Positions 23,501 through 35,910 are shown, counted from the first letter of the stretch. The stretch is DNA of 64,000 nucleotides from Drosophila pseudoobscura (GCF_009870125.1 NC_046680.1:21099501-21163500); one strand, 5' to 3'. Made by a program: numbers and translations. The notes: generated by a model from the sequence alone, not told the origin.

Positions 23501-26500
23501 AAACGTTTCTCGTTACCGTTTCTACTATATTGTTTCGGTTTGCATAACATATGTATGTATGTACGATGTATGTACGATGATATTTCATTACTTTACCCTA
23601 CCCTACTTTCTTGATTTCCTTTTGTAATGTCTTTACAATGCCATTGTACGATATTACATATCATATGCATTATGTATTATGCATTATTATATGTATGTAT
23701 GTACGAGTATCTCTGATTCCTGAGTTTCGTCATTCACATTTTAGTTCCACTTTGAGTTAGAGTTTCAGTTTCCTTTTCCGTTTCCGTTTCAGTTTTAGTT
23801 TCCTTTTAAGTTTCCTTTTCAGTATCCTTTTCGGTTGCGACCCAATTCTCGACCGTAAGATCAGCATACTCGCAAAATACTACTCCTTACTCGTTCACTC
23901 GCCACCACACCACAACAGATTTCGATTTCGAGGATCTAGGATCTGTGTATGTGTAGGTTCCCAGTGACACAGATGTCACCTAGCACAGTCGTCAGGGCAG
24001 GGCAGGGGTCGATGGTCAGGGGACTAGTCCACGAAGTGCTCACTTTTCTTTGCTGAATGAATATGTGTCACATACACATGCGTGCATCCATCCGCATGTA
24101 TTGTATATCCGTAAAGAAATGTTCAAACTATGTACGATACTATTTTATTTGAAATGTTTTCTGGAAGCTCTGTGTCTTTGATTTCCGTTTAAAAACCTTA
24201 TGCGTTCGATTATTTACCAAGTAATATGAAACTTTTTCTCGTACCGTTCCACCTCCTAACCGTAATACCGTTTAAATGTCTATTAAGCCGAACCGAACGA
24301 ACATAGAACCAAAAAATCAGACAGACAGTCGTTGTACCATAATCCCCAACTCAGTTTGTATATTATGCAATTGTCAATTGTGTATTGTATCCCATCCCCC
24401 CCTACCAATGATGTTTGTTTCGTTTCGTGTTGTGCGCCTGCTGCGCTTCGAGTCCCAGACCAGATCCATCCAAAATCCCGCCTAGGCCAAAATACTGCAA
24501 GAACACACACACACATCCTATCTATGACACATTCAAACAAACACTACACACACATAACAAGCATAAGTACACACACAAATCGAACCGAATCGAATCGAAT
24601 CGAATACTTATCCTTTGACCATCTAACGCTCTCTAAGGCAAGCTTGAGGACTTCACGGGAAGATCCCCCTTTGCTTTCTTTCCACATTTCTTCTGTTGAG
24701 TCTTCGATTTACCGCTTCTGTTGATCTGATATTCGATTTTCTGTTCATTTCTTGCTGACTTTGAAGCACTCAAACCAATTCTTCATTGCACTTTGTACAA
24801 CTTCTTTGAATCGAAGGACATCTCCGGCACTCTCAGGTGTTTAAGGAATGCCTTTGACTCTCTCTCCTCTCTATCCCCGCTCTCTCCCCGCTCTACCCTC
24901 TCTCCCATCTCTCCGAAGAATAACCCCAATCCAATCCAAACCCTAGACCCCACTCCACCACACCTCACCCCCGTTTTGAGATACGTACAAATACAGTTTC
25001 TTAAAGGATATACCAAGCCTAACTTGGTAACCCACATACCTTATGATTTATGTTTATTTTGTTTTTGAACCGCTCAACGGAAGCGATGAAAAGAAAAGAA
25101 ATGAAATGTTTACCAAAAAGTATCCAACAAAGAATTGCCAAATGAAAATGAAAACGAAAATCAAAATCAGATTAAGATTCCCAGTAAAGAGATCAAAAAT
25201 GAAATAAAAATAAATTATGTATACAAAATCCAATAAGCTGAATCAGGGCCTAAAATACCTGTGTATATATATGGTTTTTAGATTCTGCAGAATCTACAGA
25301 AAAAAAGTGCTGATCGCAGAGGGAGAATGCACAGAAAAGACAAAGATGGCTTGACAAAAAGCAACCTAATTCTCAAGGTAAACCACCATCCAATAAAAAT
25401 AACAAACAAAAATCAAAAATCAACAAAACACAACAACTTCAATATACATTCGTTGGTAAAAACAAAAAACAAAAAGCCTTGATTGATTCCAATTATAATT
25501 ATGTATTATCGGCGCAACATGACTCACTTTTGAGGAATGTTTGAGCCATTCAAATTCAGTTTTAGTGCATCATTTCGTTCGATTGTTCGTTCGTTCGATT
25601 GTTCGATTGTTCGTTGATCATGTTTGCTTGATTTTATCGTAATGTTCGTTCGTTCGTACGTTCTGTAAATTTTCTGAGACTGCCTTTTTATATACACATT
25701 GATTGATTGATTGATATTGACATATTGACATACATATTCTCTATTTCTCATTTGATGCATAAACAGTAAAAAACAAAGAGAACAAATGCAGTAATCGATA
25801 ATATCTAGCGCTGAAAATCGATAGCAAAATCTTCGGTCCGTAATCGAAGCTCTTTCACGCTCTTCACACGAATTGGGGAGGGGATAATGTAATATTACTC
25901 TCGCCTGAGGAAACATTAGATAGCGTAGATTTTGATTCCATGCATGGGCATGCCACTGAAAGTCCCCTTTCGTACTGATATTGTATCTATTGCTCCGAAG
26001 CTCAGACTAGCTGGGTTACACGTATAGTCCTCTATTCTAGCGATGTGAAGAGCCTGAAAATATGACAGATCACAGGAGAAATCAATCTGAAGCGGTGTTT
26101 TCCACAGTGAAGATCAATGCTTTTTGCTTTACGACTATATATATCCAATATATCCATTGAAGTAGAGTAGCAGCCGCACCAGCTAGTCTGTTGATCCCAC
26201 TGTAAAAACGCCCATAAGCTGCACCATTAGAAAGTTGTTGTTGTTGCTGCTGCTGCAGCTGCTGCTCTTGCTTCTGCACCGCATTGCCACATACCGGACT
26301 ACGGATTATGGATTACAGATTCCAAAGCCCAGGCTCAGACATCACATAAAACACATACGCACACAGACGAAGTAGTCAATCAATAAATCTGCAACAGTTG
26401 TGGGATGATTGTATGCTGATTGCCTGAGGCTGAGGCTGAGGCGGGCTAACAGATCAACAGATCAATCAGATCGAACACGAACACTGTACTATATATCTAG

Positions 26501-29500
26501 CCACGTAATACTCGTATTCTATAGCATACATTTGCGGGCCCATGCCGAAACGCTTTCTACATCCTAAGCCTATCGTATCGTATCTATCGTACTCAACCTA
26601 ACCTCTCACCTTTAATCGACACTCTGCTCAATGCTTTCTGCTTTTGTTTGGCGCCATTTTTGTGCTGCGCGCTTTCCTGCTCCCCCACTCTGTACTCTCT
26701 CTTTATCACTCTCTCTCTCTCTGTCAATTACTTTTAACAGACACCACTGTACTGCTACCGTTGCTACTGCTGCTACTGTTTCTACTGTTGTTTTTGTTTC
26801 TGTTTCTGTTTCTTTTCTGGTTATGGTTTTTTGGTTTACTCTCTTTGATTTGTACTTTTGGTTGTGTTCTCCCCTCCCCTCCCTTTCTTCCTGTTTTTGT
26901 TTCTGTTGTACAAAGGATTTCAGCAAAAGCGCGTCGTAACGGTTTCTGTAAGTGTTCGCAATACGCACACACACACACGCACACAGAAGCTGATTTCTTG
27001 AATGCAACTCTGCTCCTGCTCTCTTTCTCTCTCTCTCTCTTTCTCTGTATTTGTTATGATTTTGGTTGGTTATGTTCGTTTGAAATTTGTTGTTGGTTTG
27101 TTCGTTTGTTTTTTTAATAAACTACTACTTTTGTACAGAAATTACGTAGTACAAATACTAACAACTGAGAAAGTCAGAGCCAACAAACGCTTTCATTGTA
27201 AAATACCCAGTTTCGTTTTCAATAATTTGAACGTTTGAACGGCTTTAGTGTTGAAAACAAATACACACAAAACAAAAAACAAAAAAAACAACAAAAACTA
27301 CAAAAACCAAAGTAAAGATGGAGCACCTTGTACCATAATTTAGCAGCTGATTTTGCACTAATTTCGAAACGTAGAAATGGTTTGAATTTGAATTTGAATT
27401 TGAATTGAGTTTGGATTGATTGCTCAGGCTGTACACTGTACACTGGACACTGTTGCATTGCCTAACATTAGACTAATCTTATCTTATTTTACCTTATCAG
27501 CAGATGTACTACTCCTTTTATTATATATTGATAGCGAGTTCTCGACTGCGTCTATGACTGAGTTAAGGTTCACCTCCTGCCTCTGCGACTCTCCCGATTT
27601 TGAATCTGATCTGATCTGATCTGCTCTGCTACAATCTCTGATCTCTAAGGATATCTGAGGGCAGAGCAGAGCCGGAAAGGGGAAGTGTGCAGTTGCAAGA
27701 TATGGACTGGATCTAGACTGCGTAAATTCTTGTTTAATGGCTGTGGTTTTTCGATTTTGTTTTAGTTGCTTTTATTGGCATAACTGCAATAACTGTTATA
27801 TTTAACGGTAGCTGGAAGCTTAAGCTAAAGTTCACCAAATACGCAAATTCCAACAATGTTCCCAATGAGTTCTATTCTTTGTTTGGGTTTTCTTTCCCGT
27901 TTACCCGAGACATTTGGTTTGCCGTACCGTTTGAATTTGTTTAAATGTGAAACTCACTCAAGATGTAACACGCACACACACAGATACACACAAACACTGA
28001 CACACTTACACCCACACACACAAACACATTAGTGAGCGGTGTCGGACCTCTCTGGTTGATTGGTGGCACTCTATCTGATTGTAAACTCTGGTTACAGTTC
28101 CTCAATATGGCCTCGGTGTTCATGAGGATCTTCAATTTAATTTGCATGATGCTCTTGATCGGACACTGGAGCGGTTGCTTGCAGTTCTTAGTGCCAATGT
28201 TGCAGGGTTTTCCATCAAACTCCTGGGTATCCATCAACGAGTTGCAGGTGCAGTACAACCCCATCGTGAATCGGTGAACCGGTGAACCGGTAATCGAGCA
28301 GAGTCGGTCTATCGGGTGGCTAATTCGATTCGATTTCAGGAATCCTACTGGCTGGAGCAGTATTCGTGGGCATTGTTCAAGGCCATGTCGCACATGTTGT
28401 GCATTGGCTACGGCAGGTATGTGTTCCCAAATCCACTCCCATTCTTTTCGTGATGAAAACTTTAATCATACGTTCTATTGTTGCAGATTTCCACCACAAT
28501 CACTGACAGACATGTGGCTGACCATGCTGTCGATGATATCCGGCGCCACGTGTTACGCATTGTTCCTGGGTCATGCGACCAATCTCATCCAGAGCTTGGA
28601 CTCCAGCAGGCGGCAGTACCGCGAGAAGGTCAAACAGGTGGAGGAGTACATGGCCTACCGCAAGCTGCCGCGCGACATGCGACAGCGCATCACGGAATAC
28701 TTTGAGCATCGGTACCAGGGTAAATTCTTCGATGAAGAGTTGATCCTTGGCGAGTTGAGCGAGAAATTGCGCGAGGATGTCATCAACTACAATTGCAGGT
28801 GGGCGATCTGTGACCGGTCCAGTCTATTCCTTCTACTAGATTTACATTCAGCCGTCGAGTCGTCGTCGAGTTGTTCTTCCTCTCTTGTTGTGTTCTCTTG
28901 CATCTCAGTCTGTTGTATTATAATCGTTCTCCTTTCACCTTTCACAGATCCCTCGTGGCGTCAGTGCCTTTTTTTGCTAATGCCGATTCGAATTTCGTTT
29001 CCGACGTAGTTACTAAACTGAAATACGAAGTTTTCCAACCAGGTGATTGATCCAAAGTCTGTTCTAAACTGTCCCACTCTTAACGTTCCGCTCTTTCAGG
29101 TGATATTATCATAAAGGAGGGTACGATCGGTACAAAAATGTACTTCATTCAGGAGGGCGTGGTGGACATTGTCATGGCCAACGGCGAGGTAATGCCCTGC
29201 CTGCCCAGACCGCATATCGCAGAAGATGTAGCTAATTCTTTGTCTGATCCGCAGGTTGCCACCTCACTATCGGACGGTTCTTACTTCGGTGAGATCTGTC
29301 TGCTGACCAATGCGCGTCGTGTGGCCAGCGTGCGAGCCGAAACCTATTGCAATCTATTCTCATTGAGCGTGGATCATTTCAATTGCGTGCTGGATCAGTA
29401 TCCGCTGATGCGCAAGACCATGGAGACTGTGGCCGCAGAGCGGTTGAACAAGATCGGAAAGAATCCAAACATAATGCAGCAGAAGGACGAACAGCTGAGC

Positions 29501-29780
29501 AATCCCGAGTCGAACACTATCACGGCCGTGGTGAATGCCCTGGCTGCCGAGGCCGATGAATGCAAAGATGAGTAAGTGTGAAATGACCATGTGATCTGCC
29601 TTGCATCGTTCTGTATTCCTTTCCTTCCTTACCATTCTAAGCAGTGACATGGATCTCAAGGAGAATTTACTGCATGGGTCAGAGTCGAGCATTGCTGAGC
29701 CGGTTCAAACGATACGCGAGGGTCTGCCCAGGCCTCGGAGCGGGGAGTTTCGAGCCCTGTTCGAGGGCAACACCCCATGA
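11451..29780 (+). CDS. Ih: Ih hyperpolarization-activated cyclic-nucleotide-gated (HCN) channel
   Basis: Shared exons: 22089-22254, 22429-22667, 22765-22928, 23127-23263, 23327-23464, optional 25282-25377, 28098-28247, 28340-28416, 28487-28798, 28948-29042, 29100-29188, 29255-29571, 29645-29780. The first coding exon is either 11451-11521 or 17232-18973; both end in phase 2 and fit 22089. The predicted proteins are about 696 or 1,253 residues, plus 32 with the cassette. The product is a plasma-membrane cation channel opened by hyperpolarization and tuned by cAMP. Visible domains are S1 ([15 protein letters not shown]), the repeated-Arg S4 ([20 protein letters not shown]), a pore with CIGYGR, a C-linker beginning around [17 protein letters not shown], and a cyclic-nucleotide-binding domain with [10 protein letters not shown] and [13 protein letters not shown]. 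The intron after 22254 appears to have a GC donor. The 3' end meets tejas tail-to-tail. Confidence 0.95.
11522..17231 (+). other. Intronic / alternative 5' region of Ih
   Basis: I support no separate gene here. Simple repeats are frequent: (AAC)n/(GAAC)n at about 13,150-13,182, (AC)12 at 15,687-15,711, and CA runs near 16,105-16,190 and 16,838-16,866. A 206-codon ATG frame begins inside the donor of the 11,451 exon (11,524), but it is T-rich and low in complexity and is probably chance. TTTTACAG at 13,072-13,079 followed by possible donors could mark untranslated exons. Confidence 0.4.
15687..15711. repeat. (AC)12 microsatellite
   Basis: An uninterrupted AC dinucleotide run of about 25 bases in an Ih intron. 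It is likely to vary in length between individuals. Confidence 0.9.
17232..18973 (+). CDS. Ih: Ih alternative first coding exon, long low-complexity N-terminus
   Basis: The first in-frame ATG is at 17,232 ([15 protein letters not shown]); an in-frame open stretch extends upstream to at least 17,112 but has no ATG. The exon encodes 580 residues plus CG, then GTGAGTA, in phase 2 and so compatible with 22,089. The sequence is largely disordered: poly-Gln tracts near the start, an Arg-Asp repeat encoded at about 17,725-17,790, a Ser/Thr-rich middle, and a Gly-His repeat at about 18,490-18,530. Better-ordered islands include [25 protein letters not shown] and a basic end ([14 protein letters not shown]). 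This looks like a cytoplasmic extension selected by an internal promoter. Confidence 0.75.
19571..19589. repeat. (GA)n microsatellite
   Basis: A pure GA run of about 19 bases in the Ih intron. Such runs can bind GAGA factor in flies. Confidence 0.85.
21981..22006. repeat. Perfect 10-bp inverted repeat upstream of an Ih exon
   Basis: CATATGGTCG at 21,981-21,990 and its exact reverse complement at 21,997-22,006 are separated by six bases. The structure ends 82 bases before the acceptor-bounded exon at 22,089. It could form a pre-mRNA hairpin or be a dyad protein-binding site. Confidence 0.8.
25282..25377 (+). CDS. Ih: Ih cassette exon (32 codons) between S4 and S5
   Basis: TTTTTAG precedes 25,282 and GTAAAC follows 25,377. 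The 96 bases read [14 protein letters not shown]..., then ..[17 protein letters not shown], with no stop. Both boundaries are phase 0, matching the upstream exon end (EEVY at 23,464) and the downstream start (FLNMASV at 28,098), so inclusion adds 32 strongly basic residues and skipping keeps frame. It is too short for ordinary ORF listing. I recall alternative splicing near S4 in the fly Ih channel, which agrees; the insertion lies in the voltage-sensor-to-gate linker. Confidence 0.85.
27382..27408. repeat. (GAATTT)n short tandem repeat
   Basis: About four and a half copies of a TTTGAA hexamer in an Ih intron. Confidence 0.85.
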
Positions 29781-31552
29781 CACTGAGCCGAGGCGATGGC
29801 GATGACTATGACGAAGACGATGACGATGGTGGTGAAGAGCGGTGCGGGCGGGCATCGGGCATCCATCTGAAAGGCAATTTTGCAGGACACACACTCACCC
29901 ACACACACAGCCACATACACAAAACACCACTCACACACACACATGCGTATATAATAATTTAGTAAATGAAACCCCAAGAAGCGATAAGAAGAGTACACTA
30001 AAAAGAATCAATTTACGGTAGACACTCTATATATGCAATTGCGATTTAGTAGAAAACATTAAAAAAAGACAAAACAAAAAAATCCAAAAAAAGAACAAAA
30101 CAATTACACAAAAATGTCCTCAATAATTATTCATAATTTCAGCTCCGCTAACTGTGATGACTTTAATATAAGAATCGAAAAAAAAAACAATTACATACAA
30201 ATATAAATTATATGATAGAGAAGAAACTCAGCAGACAGATCCGAATCAGAATCAGATCCACACAGACCTAGCCCACATACCGCAATAGAAGAGTTTGCCA
30301 CACACACATACACACAAAAAAACACATGCAACAACAACAAAAATACAGACACAGAGAGAGACATACCTTATAGGGAATCTACATTTAAGTTTTATGCCCA
30401 CGATATTGTAACGATTACGAAGTGAGTAGACTTTTGTGAATTGCTACAGCGTTAGTCCTATGGACCTACTACAGAACATACATACACCCACACCCACACC
30501 CACACAGAGACAGACACCAACCACACCTGTAGATTGTAGAGTGGAACAGGGTAAGAGACAGTCGAAATACAGACCGACTGACCAACAGATCCGCAGACAC
30601 GCATCAACTTATGATGTAAGGAAACGGAGCGAATCGTGAGGGCATACCAAACACACATATTTATGCGCGTAGCTATTATGTACTCGAGCAACCAACAAAC
30701 AAACAAACAAACAAACAATTATGTATTATTGCGATTATATAGCATATTTAAATACGCATTGCAAAATGGAAACAACATAACTCAGCAATATACAAGAAAA
30801 CAAAATGTATTTAAGCAAGTTTAACGAATGCGCATTAGTAGTTGAACTATTAGTTTTTCACTCACTAACAAAACTAAAAAACAAACAAACAAGTAACACC
30901 ACTCGACACACAACGTAGTAGAGAAGCCTCAACAAAAAATAAAAACAAAAAACAAAAGAAGAATACGAGTATATTCAAAAGAAAACCAACCTCAGGGTGC
31001 CGTCGTTTCAGCGGTCCCCAACCGACAAAAACAAAAAACAAAAGAAGGAAGAACAAACAAGAAACCAACTATATACACGACATATATATACAAAACATAG
31101 ACATTGTTGTCTTTTATAGGGAATTGTTACAAAGCCTCAGTTTCGGTTATATTTCAAGTATGTATTTATTGCCGCCTGCCGCTGGTCAGGATCATAATTT
31201 TCGATTGATTCAGAATTTCCGTTCAGGAATACAATAATATTTGGTTACGAACGTGAGTTCTCAACGCAAGTGGTTCGTCTTTGAGTCGTCCTTGTTTGTC
31301 ATACTTTCAAGCATAAATCAGGCAAAGGACGGCGACTTGTCGGGGGATTTATGTAACTTAATATTTTATTACACGTAAATAATAAAAAGAAAAGCAGGAC
31401 AGCGTTTGCCTTAAAATTAAACAAACGGTTCGTTTCATTACAAACTACAATAATTTTGGATTAAGAAACAAATTTGACATTCCATATCGAAAAAAAAAAC
31501 AAAAACGAGATAAGATATAAATGTTAGGTAAATAATGTAAAAGAATTGTCTG
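29781..31552. other. Ih 3' UTR and convergent tail of tejas
   Basis: Downstream of the Ih TGA the DNA is A-rich with CA-repeats and no credible frame, as expected for a long fly 3' UTR. A plus-strand AATAAA at 31,381-31,386 could end Ih, and a minus-strand AATAAA (TTTATT at 31,365-31,370) could end tejas. The two transcripts may therefore overlap by a few tens of bases. Confidence 0.55.
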
Positions 31553-33624
31553 CTAAGCCGTAATGCGGCGAAGCGCCAAGCCGGAGTCTATCAGCGAACG
31601 GTTCAAATTTACATAATCTTCATCGACGAGCACCATATACGCTATGTTGTTCTGAAATATACATGAATACATTTTTATATCTATCAACTTATTCGGTTAA
31701 CATCCTACCTCGATGGCCGCCACTTTTCCGAAGAGTCTGCGGTTGTACACTTGATGTTTGAATGCGCTGACAACCTTCGATGACCAGTGCAGACTTTTAA
31801 CCGGAGACACATAAGCCAGGCGCCCCTTCATTCCTTGCGGCGGCATATTAGCGAATTGTTCCATTAAAAATTTAACGTCTTTTTTATAGACGGTTTCGAC
31901 AATGCCCGTATCGATGAACTCTACCTCGATTGTCTTTCGTACATTGTCGGTACGTTGGCTGACAATCTTGGCGCGTTCCCACACCGATGTATTGCTGGGA
32001 CAGACAACACACAGATGGCCGGGTGTCATCAGGTGCTTCGGCATCGTGAACGTCGTTGAAGCCAAGTCTCTGTAGACCTTCCTGCAAGAAGAAACTGCAA
32101 GTAAGAGAAACTCGGCAAAAAAAAAAGCGTTTTCCTTACTGGATGTTGTGCGATAAGGTATGATATAGGTCGTAGTTGTCGAATATCCAGAAGTGGAAAC
32201 TAAACGGATTGGTCACCTCCACAAGCTGTATGCAGTAGCGCTCATTCACTTTGAGAGTTTTCTCCAAGTCGAGACGAGACAACTTGTAATCGAAGCGAAC
32301 CGCGTCGCGCGGATAGTCGACACTGAGAACACGGTGATCCTACAAGAGAAGAGAAGCAACCTCTAAGCGAAATATAACATTGCAATAGTTGTTGAAACTT
32401 TACCACAGCATACGCTGGAAAGGCATCAGTATCTTTGCAATCATCGCTGGAGGAATCGTATACGTCGGACACAGCCACTTTCGGCTTGGCGAGTTCAAGC
32501 ACAACACGATCGGGTTCCCCCAGCTCTACTACTGGTTCTTTTTCAGCCGCACTGACATTAGGTAGCGCTTTATGCTCGTCAGAGCTGTAGGGTTCGGTAG
32601 GCAGTTGCTTCGCTTCGGACACTGGATCTCTTTTTTCAGGCACCGTGACATTCGGTAGGACTTTATGATCGTCGGACCTGTAGGATTTGATGGGTAGTTG
32701 CTTCTCATCAGTCGCAGTTCTCTCCTGTTTCTTCACCTCACCAGTTGGGACATTATCATCTTTAGCAAGTGATAGATTATTGAATGACTTCACTATGAAA
32801 TCAAAGCGCGCAGACGGAGCGAGCTCTCGAGTTGGGTTGCGTATTGGCGGTTGATTTTGTATTGCAGTCAAAGTGTGCCTTGGTGGGTGTGGACGCTGAT
32901 CTAGATTTGGATTTCGGATGGGTTGCAGATAGTTATGCATGTTATGCATTCTCTGCGGAAGAACGGGTTGTTTGAAACTCGGACGCACTCTCATTTGAGG
33001 GCGATTGAAATCATTGATTGGATAATTGGTTTGGGCGTTCTTCCAGTGACAGTAAGCAGGAGGCTGCTGGAAGGCGGGATTAAAGAACTGCCCGTTTGGG
33101 AGCAGCACAAGTGGATACATTTGCGGCCGAAACGTATTGACCGGATTTTGCATCTGCACAGACGAGGCCTTACTTACAGACTCGTTGATAAAACCCAAAT
33201 TTGATGGCTTCGGGTTATACAAAAACGTTTGCTTCTGTCCAGCATGAAATTTTGACTTTCTGGATTTAATCTTCTGGCGGCTGACGAATTTCTGAATGTG
33301 CGCCGACTTTGCAGTTGCCAGTGGATAGACAAGAGCCATAGGTCCAGATCCGATCACCTGTTGATTGAATGTGATTTGAACATAAGTTTGATTATGCACA
33401 AGAGTCCTACGAAAACATGGCTTGATTCATACCGTAACGACGTCTGGAATGGAGCGGAGAAAAGTTTCGACGTCTCTGTGGCCGAACTGCCGATGCGGCA
33501 CTTCTGAGCCCTCAATCTCCTTGTAGTCGCGACTTAGTTTGTGGATCGTCATTATATCCGGTGACGACACCAGCACAGAATGCACAATCTTCTTTACGAG
33601 GCTGAGCTGTTCACGTGTATCCAT
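31553..33624 (-). CDS. tej: Tejas: LOTUS- and Tudor-domain germline piRNA factor (TDRD5 homologue)
   Basis: Five exons on the minus strand: 33624-33433, 33357-32404, 32339-32140, 32081-31709, 31651-31553, giving 605 residues with consistent phases. Residues 1-75 form a LOTUS/OST-HTH domain (MDTREQLSLVKKIVHSVLV..., ..TIHKLSRDYKEIEG, ..FLRSIPDVV). A long disordered Pro/Asn-rich middle follows. An extended Tudor domain begins near residue 383 (DHRVLSVDYPRDAVRFDY) and runs into LVEVTNPFSFWIFDNY and, in exon 4, VCPSNTSVWERAKIV with VEFIDTGIVETV. The ATG at 33,624 is the first in frame. Drosophila Tejas sits in nuage, recruits Vasa and is needed for piRNA production and transposon silencing. The symbol rests on domain order and on its place beside Ih. 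Confidence 0.92.
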
Positions 33625-34120
33625 ATTGAGAGCCAGCACAATAATTAAGCACAAAAACCGCCAAAAATTAAATGATAAGCGCTACTATTGTTTACTTTAA
33701 ACTTTACTTTCAAAGCAAAGCTGTTTTCCCCGTTGTTTTCAATGCTTTTGTGCCAGTTTTTAAAGGGACGCGCTTGGAAACTTTAGAAATAACTGGACTT
33801 CCATTCGAGGTTGCCATATGGTGTATTTAGTTAGGGCTGCCAGCTCATGTAAATTGTAAAGATTTTTTTATCTTAGTACTTAGCTAAATTCCTGGGTTCT
33901 AATACAGAAAGATGGTTTGTGACATCTTTATACTCTATAGTTAGTTAGTGGTTTTGTATATTAAGAACTACATCTATTCCATCAAATGTCTGGCAGCACC
34001 CAGGTTCCAAATATCGAAAGATAGATTATATCGATACTTGTTCGTAAACTTACGATATTTCAAACCAGGTTAAAACAAATATATTTTCAGTATATTTACG
34101 GTATATTTTTAAGTTGAGAC

Positions 34121-34852
34121 AGAATGATTAACCCATTGTAAACCAAAGGGTGTTTTAATGTTCCATGATATAGAATATAGATATAGATATAGTTCCCTGC
34201 CAAAAAGAATTTTTGAAACCGTGTTTTTGTCAAAACAAAAATCATGCATGTACTTAAAAGTAGTTAATCCTGATTAAAATTGATTCATCTGTCATACAAA
34301 ATTATCTGGGCAAAACGGAGAGATCTATATAGCTGGGAATATTTGACGGAAGAAAGAATAACCAGGAATTAGTCGTCATAACCGGTTGACAACAATGATT
34401 GCCGGCAACATTTGTTTTCATACCCTGGGGAAATGGATATGATAGAGTTGAGTAAATGTTTGTCATCCCAGGCTCCGTAGGTATTAGGATCGAGATAACT
34501 ATGCACAAAAGAATATCGATTTGAGAAAAGGTCTTTATAAATTACGTTTCGTCTTCATATCAAACTAACGAAATAGGGTGTACAAAACGCATCATGTCAT
34601 CATTGCGACGTCTTTTTTTGTTGAACTATTTTGTTTAAACCTTGTTTTAGAAAAAATACAATAAAAGCAAGGACTAAAAATTAGCCAGTTAAGGAGAAAA
34701 TTGATTAATCAATGGCATACAATTATGTGGGCAAAACTAAGGGTTTTAGTTAGCCAGCTTTATTCAACGGAATATCAGAATTGAGCAATATGGTTTTCAA
34801 TCCTTGACGTAGAATGATTAGCCCATTGTAAACCAAAGGGTGTTTTAATGTT
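34121..34852. repeat. Direct repeat pair, 42 bp, 690 bp apart
   Basis: Bases 34,121-34,162 and 34,811-34,852 match at 41 of 42 positions; the core is CCCATTGTAAACCAAAGG. A second, more diverged pair (AAAATTGATT..CATACAA..GGGCAAAAC) occurs near 34,274 and 34,697, about 423 bp apart. The unequal spacings suggest a nested or rearranged dispersed repeat rather than a simple tandem array. Confidence 0.75.
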
Positions 34853-35020
34853 TCACCGAAAATATTGCAAATTTTATAACTTCAGGGCAGTTTAGGTGAA
34901 AGATATCGAGTGTTTTTTTTAAGCTCAGAACACAGATGGCATGGATCTAAAAGAAAAACTTACAATCCGTAATATTTTCCGTCTAATAGAGGGGGCTTAT
35001 GTGGGCTAAGTTCGATTTCT

Positions 35021-35028
35021 TATCGATA
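35021..35028. promoter_or_regulatory. DRE (TATCGATA) upstream of RpL23
   Basis: A perfect DNA-replication-related element, bound by DREF in flies, lies 55 bases before the RpL23 ATG and about 20 bases before the predicted start site. This is typical for growth and housekeeping promoters. Confidence 0.7.
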
Positions 35029-35045
35029 TACGAGACGTCAGACTT

Positions 35046-35053
35046 CTCTTTCT
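35046..35053 (+). promoter_or_regulatory. TCT initiator / 5' TOP tract of RpL23
   Basis: CTCTTTCT fits the YYCTTTYY TCT initiator used by Drosophila ribosomal-protein genes. The C at 35,048 is the likely start site. The transcript would begin with a pyrimidine run, which is the TOP signature for TOR-controlled translation. Confidence 0.65.
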
Positions 35054-35082
35054 TTTAACTTCCTGTTCCCGAACGCTGCAAA

Positions 35083-35890
<808 letters not shown>

Positions 35891-35904
35891 GGAATTTCCT
35901 TACA

Positions 35905-35910
35905 AATAAA
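35905..35910 (+). terminator. RpL23 polyadenylation signal
   Basis: AATAAA lies 15 bases after the RpL23 stop. Opposite it, TTTATT at 35,957-35,962 supplies a minus-strand AATAAA for inaD, so the two convergent transcripts end within roughly 50 bases of each other. Confidence 0.7.

Larger units (their letters stand above)
23465..28097 (+). other. Large Ih intron flanking the cassette exon
   Basis: The only coding segment I can support here is the 96-nt cassette at 25,282-25,377. Elsewhere there are pyrimidine-rich repeats of GTTTCCTTTTC type (about 23,755-23,845), CT-rich DNA (24,850-24,910 and 26,690-26,730), a (GAATTT)n run (27,382-27,408), and CA-repeats near 26,965 and 27,965-28,030. Confidence 0.5.
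33625..35082. other. tej-RpL23 intergenic junction with internal repeats
   Basis: No coding gene is visible. The region is AT-rich and holds two related sequence families repeated within it: 34,121-34,162 against 34,811-34,852 (one mismatch in 42), and a more diverged pair near 34,274 and 34,697. The right end carries the RpL23 promoter. To its left lie 50E-type genes and to its right 59B-type genes, so this interval holds a rearrangement junction relative to D. melanogaster. Confidence 0.6.
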
